Made by a program: the position numbers and the translations under genes | Part shown: piece by piece, positions 53,245-61,981 of the stretch | Layout of the letters: each line of letters starts with the position of its first letter | Position numbering within the stretch: position 1 is the stretch's first letter | Notes under the pieces: generated by a model | What the model was told of the DNA's origin: nothing | Databases searched by the model: none | The model's input: the letters and a program-made list of their open reading frames with translations, nothing else | From: Arctic95D-9 sp035967665 | GTDB taxonomy: Bacteria; Verrucomicrobiota; Verrucomicrobiia; Verrucomicrobiales; DEV007 | Reading direction: 5' to 3' | Length of the DNA: 64,000 bases | NCBI GenBank assembly: GCA_035967665.1 | Contig: JAYWLB010000120.1 | Location: 147,766-211,765, forward strand

Positions 53245-56028
53245 ATGAAGATCCCCTGGCAGAAAATTTTACCCAACGGAGGCCGGCTATTTCTTGGTGG
53301 AGGTGCGAGCGTTCCCTATCTCCTTGTGGACCAACTGCTCGCAGAGGCGAATTCGTTCAAGGATGTCGAGTGGATGCATATTCACACCCTGGGGGCGCTG
53401 CCATGGCTGGATCCGCGCTATCGGGGACATTTCCGGACGAATACCTTTTTCCTCACCCGGAGCATGTGGGATGCGGTGAATGAAGGCTATGCCGATTACA
53501 CGCCCAGCCCGATGTCGGATATTCCGCGGCTTTTTGATAAGGGGGTGATCAAGCTGGATGTCGCTCTCATTCAGGTGAGTCCTCCCAACGAAGACGGGAT
53601 GGTATCACTCGGAGTGAGCACCGATGTCCTCGTTGCGGCGATTCGGAATGCTCGGACAATCGTGGCGCAGATAAACCGCAACGTTCCGCGAACTCATGGC
53701 GATTCCCTGATTCCTCTCAGCGCGATCCATTATCAGGTCGAGCATGACACGCCGCTGATGACGATGTTGCCGAAACAGCACAGTGAGCGTCATCGAAAAA
53801 TAGCCGGATACGCTGCGCAGCTCATCGACGATGGATCGACGATTCAGGCGAGCCTCGGCGACTGTCCGCAGACGGTTCTCGAAGCGTTGAATCACAATCA
53901 CAGGGAGCTGGGGATTCATACCGGGTGTTTTACCGATGCGATGATGGCACTGGTGAAGTCCGGGGTGGTTACGAATCGTAAGAAGAAATTTCAGCAGGGC
54001 GTCACCGTGGCAACTCACTGCCTCGGCACTCAAAGTCTCTACGATTTCCTCGACAACAATCCCGACATCGAGATGCACAGCTCGGAGTGGACCAATGCCC
54101 CGCACCGGATCAGTAAGCACCCTAACATGGTCGCCATCAACGGTGCGCGGGAAGTCGATCTCACCGGGCAGGTTGTGCGGGATTCACGAGGGCATCGCTT
54201 CTACGGGGGGATCGGAGCGACTCAGGATTTCATTCGTGGTGCCGTCGGAAGTGAAGGCGGTCGCCCTATCATTGTGCTCACTTCGACACGAAACGGCGGC
54301 AGTGCATCGCGGATTGTAACGGGTCTCTCTTCGGGTAGCGGTGTCTGCACTTCGAGGGGGGATGTTCACTACGTCGTTACTGAATTCGGAGTCGCAAACC
54401 TTGTCGGTCAGAGCATTCGTCAGCGGGTTCTGCGTCTCACCGAGATCGCCCATCCCCGTTTTCAGGAGTCGCTATTGGAAGGCGCCCGGGATCAGGGTTG
54501 GATTCCGAAAATCTTCGGTGCGACTTCAGGGCATATCCGCGACAACGACGACGAGATCGAAATCAAAAAAGTCGATTTTTCCGGGATTAAATACGTGGTC
54601 CGCCCTCTTCACCCCAGCGACATGCGGTCGGTGCAGGAATTCTTCTATGCGCAGGATGAGGAGACGATTCGCCTTCGTTACGGATACGCGATGCCCTCTC
54701 TCGACGAGACAACGGCCTACCGGATGTCCTCGGTCGATCAGACCCGCGACCTCGCCCTCGGTGTTTTCTATCGCAACCACTTGAGAGAAGACCTCCGCGC
54801 GGTGGGTCGATTCTATGTCGATCCCCGTGGAGACACCGCTGAGATCTCCTTTCTCGTTCACGAGAACGCTCGACGCAAAGGGATCGCCCAGTATCTGCTC
54901 AATGAGATGGCGGTAATTGCCAATGAGCGGGGTATCGTCAAATTCTGGGCCAGCGTTCTGAAACGAAACGTGGCCATGGCGCGTCTTTTTGTGAATTTTG
55001 GAGCAGAACGGAAAAGCATTCCGGGAGAGGACAGTGACGAGTTCTGGCTGGATATTGCGGCCTTGTTAGAGAATAAATCAAAACTCGCCGGAGCCGGTAT
55101 GGGAATTTACGCTTCGCCGGAGCTTCTAAAACACGATACCGGGCCCGGTCATCCTGAGTCAGCAAAACGCTATGAGGCGGTCCTTGAGGCTCTCGCCACT
55201 GTTCCCAGAGCAAAGTCACGCTGTGATCGTGTCGCAACAGAGGAGGAGGTCTTACTTGTTCACTCGGCGAGTTATCACGATCTCGTTCAAATCGACATTC
55301 ATGAATTCCGTGAAACCCTGAGAACAGGGGACACTGCGATTTGTGAAGATTCCTACGAGGTGACAATGAAAGCCCTCGGATGCGTGCTACAGGCGGGAGA
55401 CGACGTCATGTCCGGAGCGATTACCCGTGCCTTCTGCGCGGTGCGACCTCCGGGGCACCATGCCACTGTCGACAGAGGGATGGGGTTTTGTATTTTTAAT
55501 CACGTTGCCATTCTCGCACGCTACCTGCAGAAAAATCATGGGATTGGAAGAGTCGCAATTCTTGACTGGGATGTTCATCATGGAAACGGCACCCAGGATA
55601 TCTTCTACGAGTCTGCGGACGTTTTCTATGTTTCGACTCATCAGGAAGGCGTTTATCCCAACACCGGTTTGAAGGAGGAAACCGGGGCTGGAGAGGGCAT
55701 CGGAACGACCTTGAATTTTCCTCTTCCTCTCGGAACCCAGGATACGGCATTGATCGACGCGTGGGCGACAGCACTCGAAAGTGTCGAAGCATTCGCTCCC
55801 GATGTGATTCTTGTCTCCGCCGGCTTCGACGCCGCGACCGAAGACCCGATGGCTGACTTTCTAATCTCGATCGACGGATTCGGCACTCTAACCCGGATGG
55901 TGAGAGAAACGGCTGACCGTGTCTGTGGTGGTAAATTGATTTCAGTGATGGAAGGTGGCTACCATCCTCCGACGCTCGCTGCCTGTGTCCTGCGTCATAT
56001 CGAAATCCTCGGAGGAGACGCGAGGTAA
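53245..56028 (+). CDS. Three-domain fusion: CoA-transferase-like, GNAT acetyltransferase, HDAC-family deacetylase
   Basis: A 927-residue cytoplasmic protein preceded by a strong GGAGG (53233-53237). Residues 1-435 resemble acetyl-CoA hydrolase/4-hydroxybutyrate CoA-transferase (VSPPNEDGMVSLG, YVVTEFGVANLVG). The position of the catalytic Glu of AbfT (Glu238, in GIHSEMISDG as I recall it) is Gly227 here (GIHTGCFTDA), and the CoA loop is altered too, so this domain is probably inactive. Residues 448-605 are a GNAT domain with motif A RRKGIA (543-548). Residues 618-925 are a histone-deacetylase-family domain with full active site: H738/H739 (RPPGHHA), D776 and H778 (DWDVHHG), D862 (SAGFDAA), Y906 (EGGYH). 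One polypeptide could thus add and remove acyl groups on proteins in response to acyl-CoA. Substrates are unknown. Confidence 0.93.
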   Translation: MKIPWQKILPNGGRLFLGGGASVPYLLVDQLLAEANSFKDVEWMHIHTLGALPWLDPRYRGHFRTNTFFLTRSMWDAVNEGYADYTPSPMSDIPRLFDKGVIKLDVALIQVSPPNEDGMVSLGVSTDVLVAAIRNARTIVAQINRNVPRTHGDSLIPLSAIHYQVEHDTPLMTMLPKQHSERHRKIAGYAAQLIDDGSTIQASLGDCPQTVLEALNHNHRELGIHTGCFTDAMMALVKSGVVTNRKKKFQQGVTVATHCLGTQSLYDFLDNNPDIEMHSSEWTNAPHRISKHPNMVAINGAREVDLTGQVVRDSRGHRFYGGIGATQDFIRGAVGSEGGRPIIVLTSTRNGGSASRIVTGLSSGSGVCTSRGDVHYVVTEFGVANLVGQSIRQRVLRLTEIAHPRFQESLLEGARDQGWIPKIFGATSGHIRDNDDEIEIKKVDFSGIKYVVRPLHPSDMRSVQEFFYAQDEETIRLRYGYAMPSLDETTAYRMSSVDQTRDLALGVFYRNHLREDLRAVGRFYVDPRGDTAEISFLVHENARRKGIAQYLLNEMAVIANERGIVKFWASVLKRNVAMARLFVNFGAERKSIPGEDSDEFWLDIAALLENKSKLAGAGMGIYASPELLKHDTGPGHPESAKRYEAVLEALATVPRAKSRCDRVATEEEVLLVHSASYHDLVQIDIHEFRETLRTGDTAICEDSYEVTMKALGCVLQAGDDVMSGAITRAFCAVRPPGHHATVDRGMGFCIFNHVAILARYLQKNHGIGRVAILDWDVHHGNGTQDIFYESADVFYVSTHQEGVYPNTGLKEETGAGEGIGTTLNFPLPLGTQDTALIDAWATALESVEAFAPDVILVSAGFDAATEDPMADFLISIDGFGTLTRMVRETADRVCGGKLISVMEGGYHPPTLAACVLRHIEILGGDAR

Positions 56029-56115
56029 TGTCGTATTGATAGCGCGTTCGGGGCGGGAACGGTATTTGTTCATGGTCAGAATCTCCACGAAGTTCAGCTT
56101 TGATCGTCGACTCCA

Positions 56116-57384
56116 ATGAAACTGATTTATTGTCTCACCACGCTGTTGCTAACCTCCGCCCTCTTCGGGCAGGAAGGTGTCGCAATCATTTCTGAAAATG
56201 ACTCCAACACCGAAAAGTTTCGCGTCGTCTGGTCGGATGACCCCACCACTAAAGCGACGATCAGCTGGAATCAGAAAGCGGGAGAGCCGGGTGTCGTTCA
56301 TTTCGGGTCGGAGGATTTCGGTCGGAAGCATCACCTCTATCCTGAAACGGAGGAAGTCGATCGGACCTTTCGTTACACCGAGACGATCAACAACTGCTTT
56401 GTTCATCTGGAAGACCTCAAGCCGGATACCCGCTACTTTTTCTGCATCAAGGATGACGCCGGGGTGAGTCGGCGACTCAGCTTCAAGACCGCATCGGATC
56501 AGCCGGATTCGTTCACCTTCATCGCCGGTGGTGATTCCCGTAATTTTCGGGATGTGAGAATTTACGCCAATCAGATCAGCGCCAAACTCCAGCCGCTCTT
56601 CATCGCTTTCACCGGCGATATGATTAACAAGGATACCGAAGTCGAGTGGGCGGAATGGTTCGATGACTGGCAGGAAACGATTGATGCCGCTGGAAACATT
56701 ATCCCCATCGTTCCTCATCGCGGAAACCATGAAGGTCGCGTCGATTCCATATATAACTATTTCGATACTCCCGAGGATGCCTACTTTGATCTGAGGATAG
56801 GAGGAGACCTCTTTCACTACTTTGCTCTGAATTCAGAAATTCCCGCCAACGGGGAGCAGGGGGAATGGCTCGAGAAGAGGCTGAAAAAGTATCGGGACGA
56901 GGTGATCCATCTCGTCGCCGGTTATCACAAGCCGATGAAACCGCATGTCTCGACAAAATCCGAAGGGGATAATCCTCTTCTCTGGGCGGACATCTTCTAC
57001 GAGTGCGGGCTCGACCTCGCGATTGAGTCGGATTCCCATGTTATGAAACGCACCCTGCCATTGAAACCTGAGGTAGGTGGTGTCGAAGGGTTTTCCCACT
57101 CTGACAAAGATAAAAACGCCACCGTTTATATCGGCGAAGGCTGTTGGGGAGCGCCCCTTCGTGCTGCTGATGATGGCAAGCCCTGGACGATCGCGACGGA
57201 TTCCTTCAACGGCTTTGACTGGATTCAGGTGAACCGGAAAGAGATGCAGGTGAAGACCGTCAAAGTGGAGAATCCCTCGAAGATGGAGCCTCTCGATCCG
57301 GCACATCCTTTCACCGCTCCCGCCGGACTGGAGATTTGGAATCCCGAGGGCGGAAAGGTCCTTGTCATTCCCGGCGACCGATAG
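56116..57384 (+). CDS. Purple-acid-phosphatase-like secreted metallophosphoesterase
   Basis: A 422-residue exported protein (signal residues 1-18). N-terminal fibronectin-III-like domain (VVWSDDPTTKATISWNQ to FCIKDDAGVSRRLSFKT) followed by a metallophosphoesterase domain: GGDSRNF, TGDMINKD, HRGNHEGR, GYHKPMKP and ESDSHVMKR provide the metal ligands of purple acid phosphatases. It removes phosphate from organic esters outside the cytoplasm. It follows the acyl fusion gene by 87 bases on the same strand; a shared transcript is possible but not shown. Confidence 0.9.
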   Translation: MKLIYCLTTLLLTSALFGQEGVAIISENDSNTEKFRVVWSDDPTTKATISWNQKAGEPGVVHFGSEDFGRKHHLYPETEEVDRTFRYTETINNCFVHLEDLKPDTRYFFCIKDDAGVSRRLSFKTASDQPDSFTFIAGGDSRNFRDVRIYANQISAKLQPLFIAFTGDMINKDTEVEWAEWFDDWQETIDAAGNIIPIVPHRGNHEGRVDSIYNYFDTPEDAYFDLRIGGDLFHYFALNSEIPANGEQGEWLEKRLKKYRDEVIHLVAGYHKPMKPHVSTKSEGDNPLLWADIFYECGLDLAIESDSHVMKRTLPLKPEVGGVEGFSHSDKDKNATVYIGEGCWGAPLRAADDGKPWTIATDSFNGFDWIQVNRKEMQVKTVKVENPSKMEPLDPAHPFTAPAGLEIWNPEGGKVLVIPGDR

Positions 57385-57403
57385 GGTGTTTCCGCTTCTC
57401 GCG

Positions 57404-58240
57404 ATGCGATCAAAACGCTGGCTCACGATTCTGAAGGTTTGCGTCTCGCTGACGGTGTTCGCCCGCGGGTGGTTGACGTGGAAATGGGACAGCCCGATTC
57501 GGGGGCTGATTTGGAACGAGGGTTGGTGGGGTGAGATGGTCGACTGGGAGCAGTTTGCACTCGGCTCGGACCCCGCGATAACAAAGGGGCTGGAGATTCT
57601 CGGCATTTGTTTGATGCTCAGTGCAGCTGTGCCGTGGATCGCCTCCGTTGACCGCTTCAAGTGGACCGCCTCGCTTCTTGTTCCCATGTCCGGTGTTCTC
57701 CTGCTCGACGCCTTCGGTGGGTATATCAACAGCGGCAATCAACTCGGAATGGCGATTGAGCACACCCTTCAATGGGGATGTCCGCTGCTGCTTTTGATGG
57801 CGCTGAGAGAGGAATCCAGCTCCCGTTCCTGGATCGTTGCTGCGGCCGGAGCGACGATCCTTACCTTTGTCGGACATGGATTGTACGCGGTTGGATTTCA
57901 CGCTGTTCCGTTGAAATATCAAACCATGACAACTTCTCTAACCGGTCTGAGCGGATCGGGAGTCTTCGCTTTTCTGACAACCTTCGGAGTTCTCGATTTT
58001 GTTGCCGCGGCAGCACTTCTTTTTGCGCCACTTCGGAGATACTCGCTCTACTACCTGATCGGCTGGGGCGCCTTGACCGCTCTCGCCCGAATTGCGAGTG
58101 CATCGACTATTGATCCGTGGGCCATGGAGACGGTGGTGCGAAGCTCCCACTGGATCGTGCCACTTCTGATGTTTCTCTATTGGAGAAATACCCTTTGGTC
58201 GGCCTTGAATCAGCCTGGCGGGGAAACTAAAGAGGGTTAG
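57404..58240 (+). CDS. Integral membrane protein of unknown function
   Basis: A 278-residue protein with about seven to eight membrane segments. ATG 57404 is used, because a TTG/ATG frame further upstream (57362) would overlap the phosphatase gene. There are no known motifs; segments WGCPLLLLMAL and YYLIGWGALTALARIA are typical membrane helices. Twenty bases separate it from the phosphatase gene, so they may form an operon. Its stop codon is inside a nested-palindrome repeat. Confidence 0.7.
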   Translation: MRSKRWLTILKVCVSLTVFARGWLTWKWDSPIRGLIWNEGWWGEMVDWEQFALGSDPAITKGLEILGICLMLSAAVPWIASVDRFKWTASLLVPMSGVLLLDAFGGYINSGNQLGMAIEHTLQWGCPLLLLMALREESSSRSWIVAAAGATILTFVGHGLYAVGFHAVPLKYQTMTTSLTGLSGSGVFAFLTTFGVLDFVAAAALLFAPLRRYSLYYLIGWGALTALARIASASTIDPWAMETVVRSSHWIVPLLMFLYWRNTLWSALNQPGGETKEG

Positions 58241-58263
58241 ATCATGGACTCAACCCTGTTGGG
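58232..58263. terminator. Nested-palindrome repeat between convergent genes, copy 3
   Basis: AGGGTT (58233-58238) and AACCCT (58252-58257) form the outer stem around a core with ATCATGGAC, which also occurs (as GTCATGGACC) in the inverse orientation of the element after gltB. It spans the stop codon of the membrane-protein gene and ends next to the stop of the convergent gene, so it probably terminates transcription from both sides. Confidence 0.5.
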
Positions 58264-59010
58264 TCATTGCTCTTTCGATAAGAGAGTCGCCTTCTTCTGC
58301 GCCCAGTCTTTCTTCGCGGTGCCGGCTTCGTGGATCGTCATATTGTCTATATAGATGGTTCCCAGGTTGGTCGCAGTGATGCCTATATTGTAATTGGCAA
58401 ACCCGGCACCAACTCCTTCGTCTTCACCATAGATAGTCGGTCCGTCCTGGAATCGCACAAGGAACTCGTTGCCCTTGATCTCAACCATGATGTGATACCA
58501 TTTGTCGAGCTCGAGAACGAAGTCACTTTCCGCGATGGTCGTCGTCTCGTGGTCAACGAGAATCCGGCTGCCTTCCGGGCCGAAATAGATCCTCCGCAAG
58601 TGGTGCCCTGCTTCAATGATAGGAAGCAGATTGGTGAATTTGCCTCCCGAGATTTTGAATGAGTATTTGATAATGACGTCCTTCGGTGAGCCGGAAAATT
58701 GAAGTCTTGGCGCGGTCCCGAGGTGACCGTTTTCCTGCGCTTTTTTCTTTGCCTGATACTCCGGGGGCGATTGCGTTCCGATGAGTAAACCGCCTTTGCT
58801 TTCCCATCTTGTTTCCTGTCCCGGTTTGAAAACGGGATGACCCTTTTTGACGACGTAATCTTCTTCGAAATCGTCGGCGAGAAAGACTTCGCCGGGTTCA
58901 GCGAGAATAGGAGTGAGTTGATTGGCTTCCCCGCTCATCCCTGTTTGGTATAGAAGAAGTGCCCCTGTGATGAGGAAGAGCGCACTGAGAGATTGTCGAA
59001 ACTTTTCCAT
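58264..59010 (-). CDS. Secreted concanavalin-like/DUF1080-like protein
   Basis: A 248-residue exported protein (signal about residues 1-27). The mature part shows beta-sandwich features of the LamG/DUF1080 group: VFLADDFEEDYVVKKGHPVFKPGQETRWESKGGLLIGTQSP, IIKYSFKISGGKFTNLLPIIEAGHH, WYHIMVEIKGNEFLVRFQDG and TIYIDNMTIHE. It probably binds carbohydrate. No catalytic residues are visible. Convergent with the membrane-protein gene. Confidence 0.75.
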   Translation of the reverse strand: MEKFRQSLSALFLITGALLLYQTGMSGEANQLTPILAEPGEVFLADDFEEDYVVKKGHPVFKPGQETRWESKGGLLIGTQSPPEYQAKKKAQENGHLGTAPRLQFSGSPKDVIIKYSFKISGGKFTNLLPIIEAGHHLRRIYFGPEGSRILVDHETTTIAESDFVLELDKWYHIMVEIKGNEFLVRFQDGPTIYGEDEGVGAGFANYNIGITATNLGTIYIDNMTIHEAGTAKKDWAQKKATLLSKEQ

Positions 59011-59061
59011 GCGTTTTTTTGGGGGGAAGGGGATCCGAGAGGGAGTCAGCCGGGGGTCGCG

Positions 59062-60030
59062 CTATTCGAAGCCGAGAGGGTTGGATGGATCGAGCGGTGG
59101 GGGCGTGTTATCTGACGGGATCTTCGCCGGAATGTTACTCTTCAGTAAAGCCCTGAATTCTTCGAGCCACTTTTTGAGACTGGTGTGCCCCGGGTTTCCT
59201 TTCAGGAGCGCGAGCATGGACTGGGCACCTTGTTTCGCTGAATAGCTGGAATAGATGTCCGTGGCTTTCTGCCAGCGGAGTTCAGGGAGCCGCTCGGTTT
59301 GAAACTTATCGAGTTCAAACTGGTTCTCCTCCCCGGTGATGAGGACGTATCGCTTCTCGAGTTCGATTCGTCGATCCCATGCTGCTTCGAGGCTGCCGGG
59401 TTGCTCCGCCCGCAGGTAGGCGAAAATCGTTTTCTCGTAGACGTCTCCAAATTTTCCGGGTTCGAAAGACCAATCCGGAACCTCAAGCGACTTGTCGAGT
59501 TTGTAGGCCTCCGCGAAAATGCTCGTTTTCACCGACTCCCTCAAAGTCTTCATCCCCGAATCCTCCAGTTCTTCGGAATGAGCAACGATGTTGGCGACGA
59601 AGCTTTCCAGCTCGGGGATAAGGGCTTCCCGCTTCACTCCCTCGGCTGCCTTCAGGGTCAGGACGAGATACTGCAACTGCAGGCGCAGCGCAGCGAGATT
59701 GGATTTCGATTTGATCCGCCCTTCGTTCTTCTCGCGCCAGGCACGGAAATCGGTGAAAGAAGCGTCTTTTGCGTCAAATTTGAGCGTTTTGTGGCACTGC
59801 AGGTAGAATTCGTAGACGGCCTTGTCGCTCGCCGCAGCGGCCTCGAAGGCGCGGACCGCGTTCGTCCGGATGGAAACCCGGTCTCCTTTGAGATCTTCTT
59901 CAATGGTCGCTAATTCATTGAGCATGCTTTCGACCTCGTCGCCTGTGAGGGGTTCGGAATGGAGGGGAGGCGTTATGGCCCCTCCGGTGAAAGCAAAGAG
60001 GCAGGTAAGTGAGAAAAGCGGACGAATCAT
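59062..60030 (-). CDS. Secreted helical protein of unknown function
   Basis: A 322-residue exported protein; ATG at 60028-60030 starts a signal peptide (RPLFSLTCLFAFTGGAI), while the frame is open up to 60129. The mature part is highly charged and helical (repeated Glu/Lys, about residues 60-250) with a Pro-rich C terminus (PSDNTPPPLDPSNP). It looks like an extended or coiled-coil protein. No family recognised. On the same strand upstream of the previous gene, spacing 51 bases. Confidence 0.65.
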   Translation of the reverse strand: MIRPLFSLTCLFAFTGGAITPPLHSEPLTGDEVESMLNELATIEEDLKGDRVSIRTNAVRAFEAAAASDKAVYEFYLQCHKTLKFDAKDASFTDFRAWREKNEGRIKSKSNLAALRLQLQYLVLTLKAAEGVKREALIPELESFVANIVAHSEELEDSGMKTLRESVKTSIFAEAYKLDKSLEVPDWSFEPGKFGDVYEKTIFAYLRAEQPGSLEAAWDRRIELEKRYVLITGEENQFELDKFQTERLPELRWQKATDIYSSYSAKQGAQSMLALLKGNPGHTSLKKWLEEFRALLKSNIPAKIPSDNTPPPLDPSNPLGFE

Positions 60031-60201
60031 GGGAGGGCAGGATCTAAGAAGTATATCAGCTGGGGCTTTGTTAGTTACGGGAATTGCAGGTATTGCATCG
60101 GGGCGATGACTGGGTGTCAATGAAACCACGGGCCGTCTGTAAAGTTCTTACTCAATCCTGCAAAAGAGGATTGAATCGGGATCTTCAGTATGGCCTCCTT
60201 A

Positions 60202-61398
60202 TCAACTCAAATCGTTGAGAGCCCGCTGCAACCCGGGTTTGAGCTTTGCCGGTGAGACCTTGTTCAGCCGAATGCCGGAGCATTGGTTGAACTGCAGAAA
60301 CGCTTTCAGCTCCAGATGCAGAGCGTGGAAAAATGCATCGTGGTTTGATAGATGGGGCTCCAGTGCAAGGTGATGAATGTGCAGCAGCGATTGCTTGCGT
60401 TCGTGTTTGCAGTCCATTCGCGCGACGAGCTTTCCATCCCAGAGGATGGGTAGAGAGAAGTAGCCATACCGGCGTTTCGCGGCGGGGACGTAGCATTCGA
60501 TCAGATAGTCGAATCCGAAAAGGTCTGTGATCCGTTTGCGCTGAATGAGCAAATTGTCGAACGGCGAGAGGATTTTCAATTTTCCGCGCCTCAGCGGTTG
60601 GCTGAGCGCTTCGAGGGAATCGGGCAAGCTATAGAACGTTTGTCCATCTATGCGGATTGGCAGCAATTCCCCGTTGGAAATCATTTCATCCATCGTCGCG
60701 GAAACGAGCCGCTTCGTGTTCTTCCGCAAATAGGCAAACTCCGCCGCTCGTCCCACGCCGTTCGCCTCGAGAAAGCGGGTGATGAGAAAGCGGGCATACT
60801 CGCCGGGTTCGGGTTCGCTGGTGTTGATCCCTTCCGGGAGAACCCGCTCGGTAAGGTCGTAGACTTTGTGGAAATTCACACGACGCGGCACCATGAGCTC
60901 TCCCTGCATGAAGAGATACTCGAGGGCCTGCTTTGCGGGTTTCGCTTTCCAATCGCCGGGCTGTTTGCCGGCGCTGTCGAAGTCTTTCGCCATGAGAGGG
61001 CCTTCTTCGCGGATGCGCTCAAGGACCATCTTCATGACCCGATCGTCGCGGTCATACCAGTGCTCCAGATCGCCTCTCGCGAGCGCCATCTTGCGTGGCA
61101 GGCTGAATCGATAGTCCCGCATCGGAAGGTAGGCAGCGGCGTGGGACCAGTATTCAAAGACCTCTTTGCTTTCGAGAAGTTGAGCGAGCTGCGAGGCATC
61201 GTAGCGCGGGTTCCGATTCCAAAGGGTGTGATCATGAGCACGCTCCACGACCGAGATTGTATCAATCTGAATGTAACCAAGATGTTCAATCGCAGAGAGG
61301 GTCGCAGCCGTTGCGGAGCCGACCGGCTTTGTCGGCGGAAGTCTCTGCGAGAGCAGGACCAGTTTCCGGGCTTGTTGTAGTGATAGGGTTTCCTCCAT
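60202..61398 (-). CDS. Winged-helix HTH_42 DNA glycosylase-like protein (AlkX/YcaQ type)
   Basis: A 398-residue protein of the HTH_42 family. The N-terminal block IEHLGYIQIDTISVVERAHDHTLWNRNP contains Q44-I-D46. As I recall, E. coli YcaQ/AlkX uses a Q-hydrophobic-D motif, whereas AlkZ of Streptomyces uses Q-hydrophobic-Q, so this one is of the YcaQ type, which removes interstrand crosslinks and N7-alkylated bases. Further conserved parts are YWSHAAAYLPMRDYRFSLPR and FDNLLIQRKRITDLFGFDYLIECYVPAAKRRYGYFSLPILW. The start ATG 61396-61398 fits the family beginning. Confidence 0.9.
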   Translation of the reverse strand: MEETLSLQQARKLVLLSQRLPPTKPVGSATAATLSAIEHLGYIQIDTISVVERAHDHTLWNRNPRYDASQLAQLLESKEVFEYWSHAAAYLPMRDYRFSLPRKMALARGDLEHWYDRDDRVMKMVLERIREEGPLMAKDFDSAGKQPGDWKAKPAKQALEYLFMQGELMVPRRVNFHKVYDLTERVLPEGINTSEPEPGEYARFLITRFLEANGVGRAAEFAYLRKNTKRLVSATMDEMISNGELLPIRIDGQTFYSLPDSLEALSQPLRRGKLKILSPFDNLLIQRKRITDLFGFDYLIECYVPAAKRRYGYFSLPILWDGKLVARMDCKHERKQSLLHIHHLALEPHLSNHDAFFHALHLELKAFLQFNQCSGIRLNKVSPAKLKPGLQRALNDLS

Positions 61399-61530
61399 GG
61401 TTCAGTTTTCCGGAGCAACTTTCTACATGATGTGGTTTAGGCAAGCCCGGTAATTCATTCGATTGAGGGAGAGGGGCATAACTCCTTCCTTCTGCTCGTC
61501 TATGATGATAACCAAAAACAAAAAACATTC

Positions 61531-61980
61531 ATGAAATCACTAATAGCAGCAACTGTCGCCCTTATAGGTATCTTTGTCTCGCCGGAGGTGCATGCACAGT
61601 ATTCGATTGATGATCTCACCAAAGCCTGCGGGGAAGGAAACATGAACCGTGTCATTTCTATTCTCGATTCCGGAGTGAACATTAATGCGAAAGACAGCAA
61701 AGGCTGGTTTCCCATTTCGAAAGCTGCAGTCAATGGTCAGGATGACGTTCTTTATATTCTCATTTCGCGGAGAGCTGATGTCGACATCACGACGAGACGG
61801 CAAAATACACCGATGCTGTTTGCCGCTTCCCGCGGGCACGAAGAAGCGGTTCGTCTCCTTTTGAATGCCGGTGCGAACTCTTTCATCGCCAACGTCGATC
61901 GCGAGGTTCCCGAAAGTATAGCGAGAGCAAAGGGTTACCCGCGCATCGCTGAAATGATCTACGACTTTCAAAGACGATAG
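61531..61980 (+). CDS. Secreted ankyrin-repeat protein
   Basis: A 149-residue exported protein (signal about residues 1-22, ending VHAQY) with three ankyrin repeats (about residues 29-58, 62-91, 95-125: TKACGEGNMNRVISILDSGVNINAKDSKGWFPISKAAVNGQ, RRQNTPMLFAASRGHEEAVRLLLNAGANSF). Ankyrin repeats mediate protein-protein contact; extracytoplasmic small ankyrin proteins in bacteria often protect against host or oxidative stress. Its stop nearly touches that of the convergent ceramidase-like gene. Confidence 0.87.
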   Translation: MKSLIAATVALIGIFVSPEVHAQYSIDDLTKACGEGNMNRVISILDSGVNINAKDSKGWFPISKAAVNGQDDVLYILISRRADVDITTRRQNTPMLFAASRGHEEAVRLLLNAGANSFIANVDREVPESIARAKGYPRIAEMIYDFQRR

Positions 61981-61981
61981 T

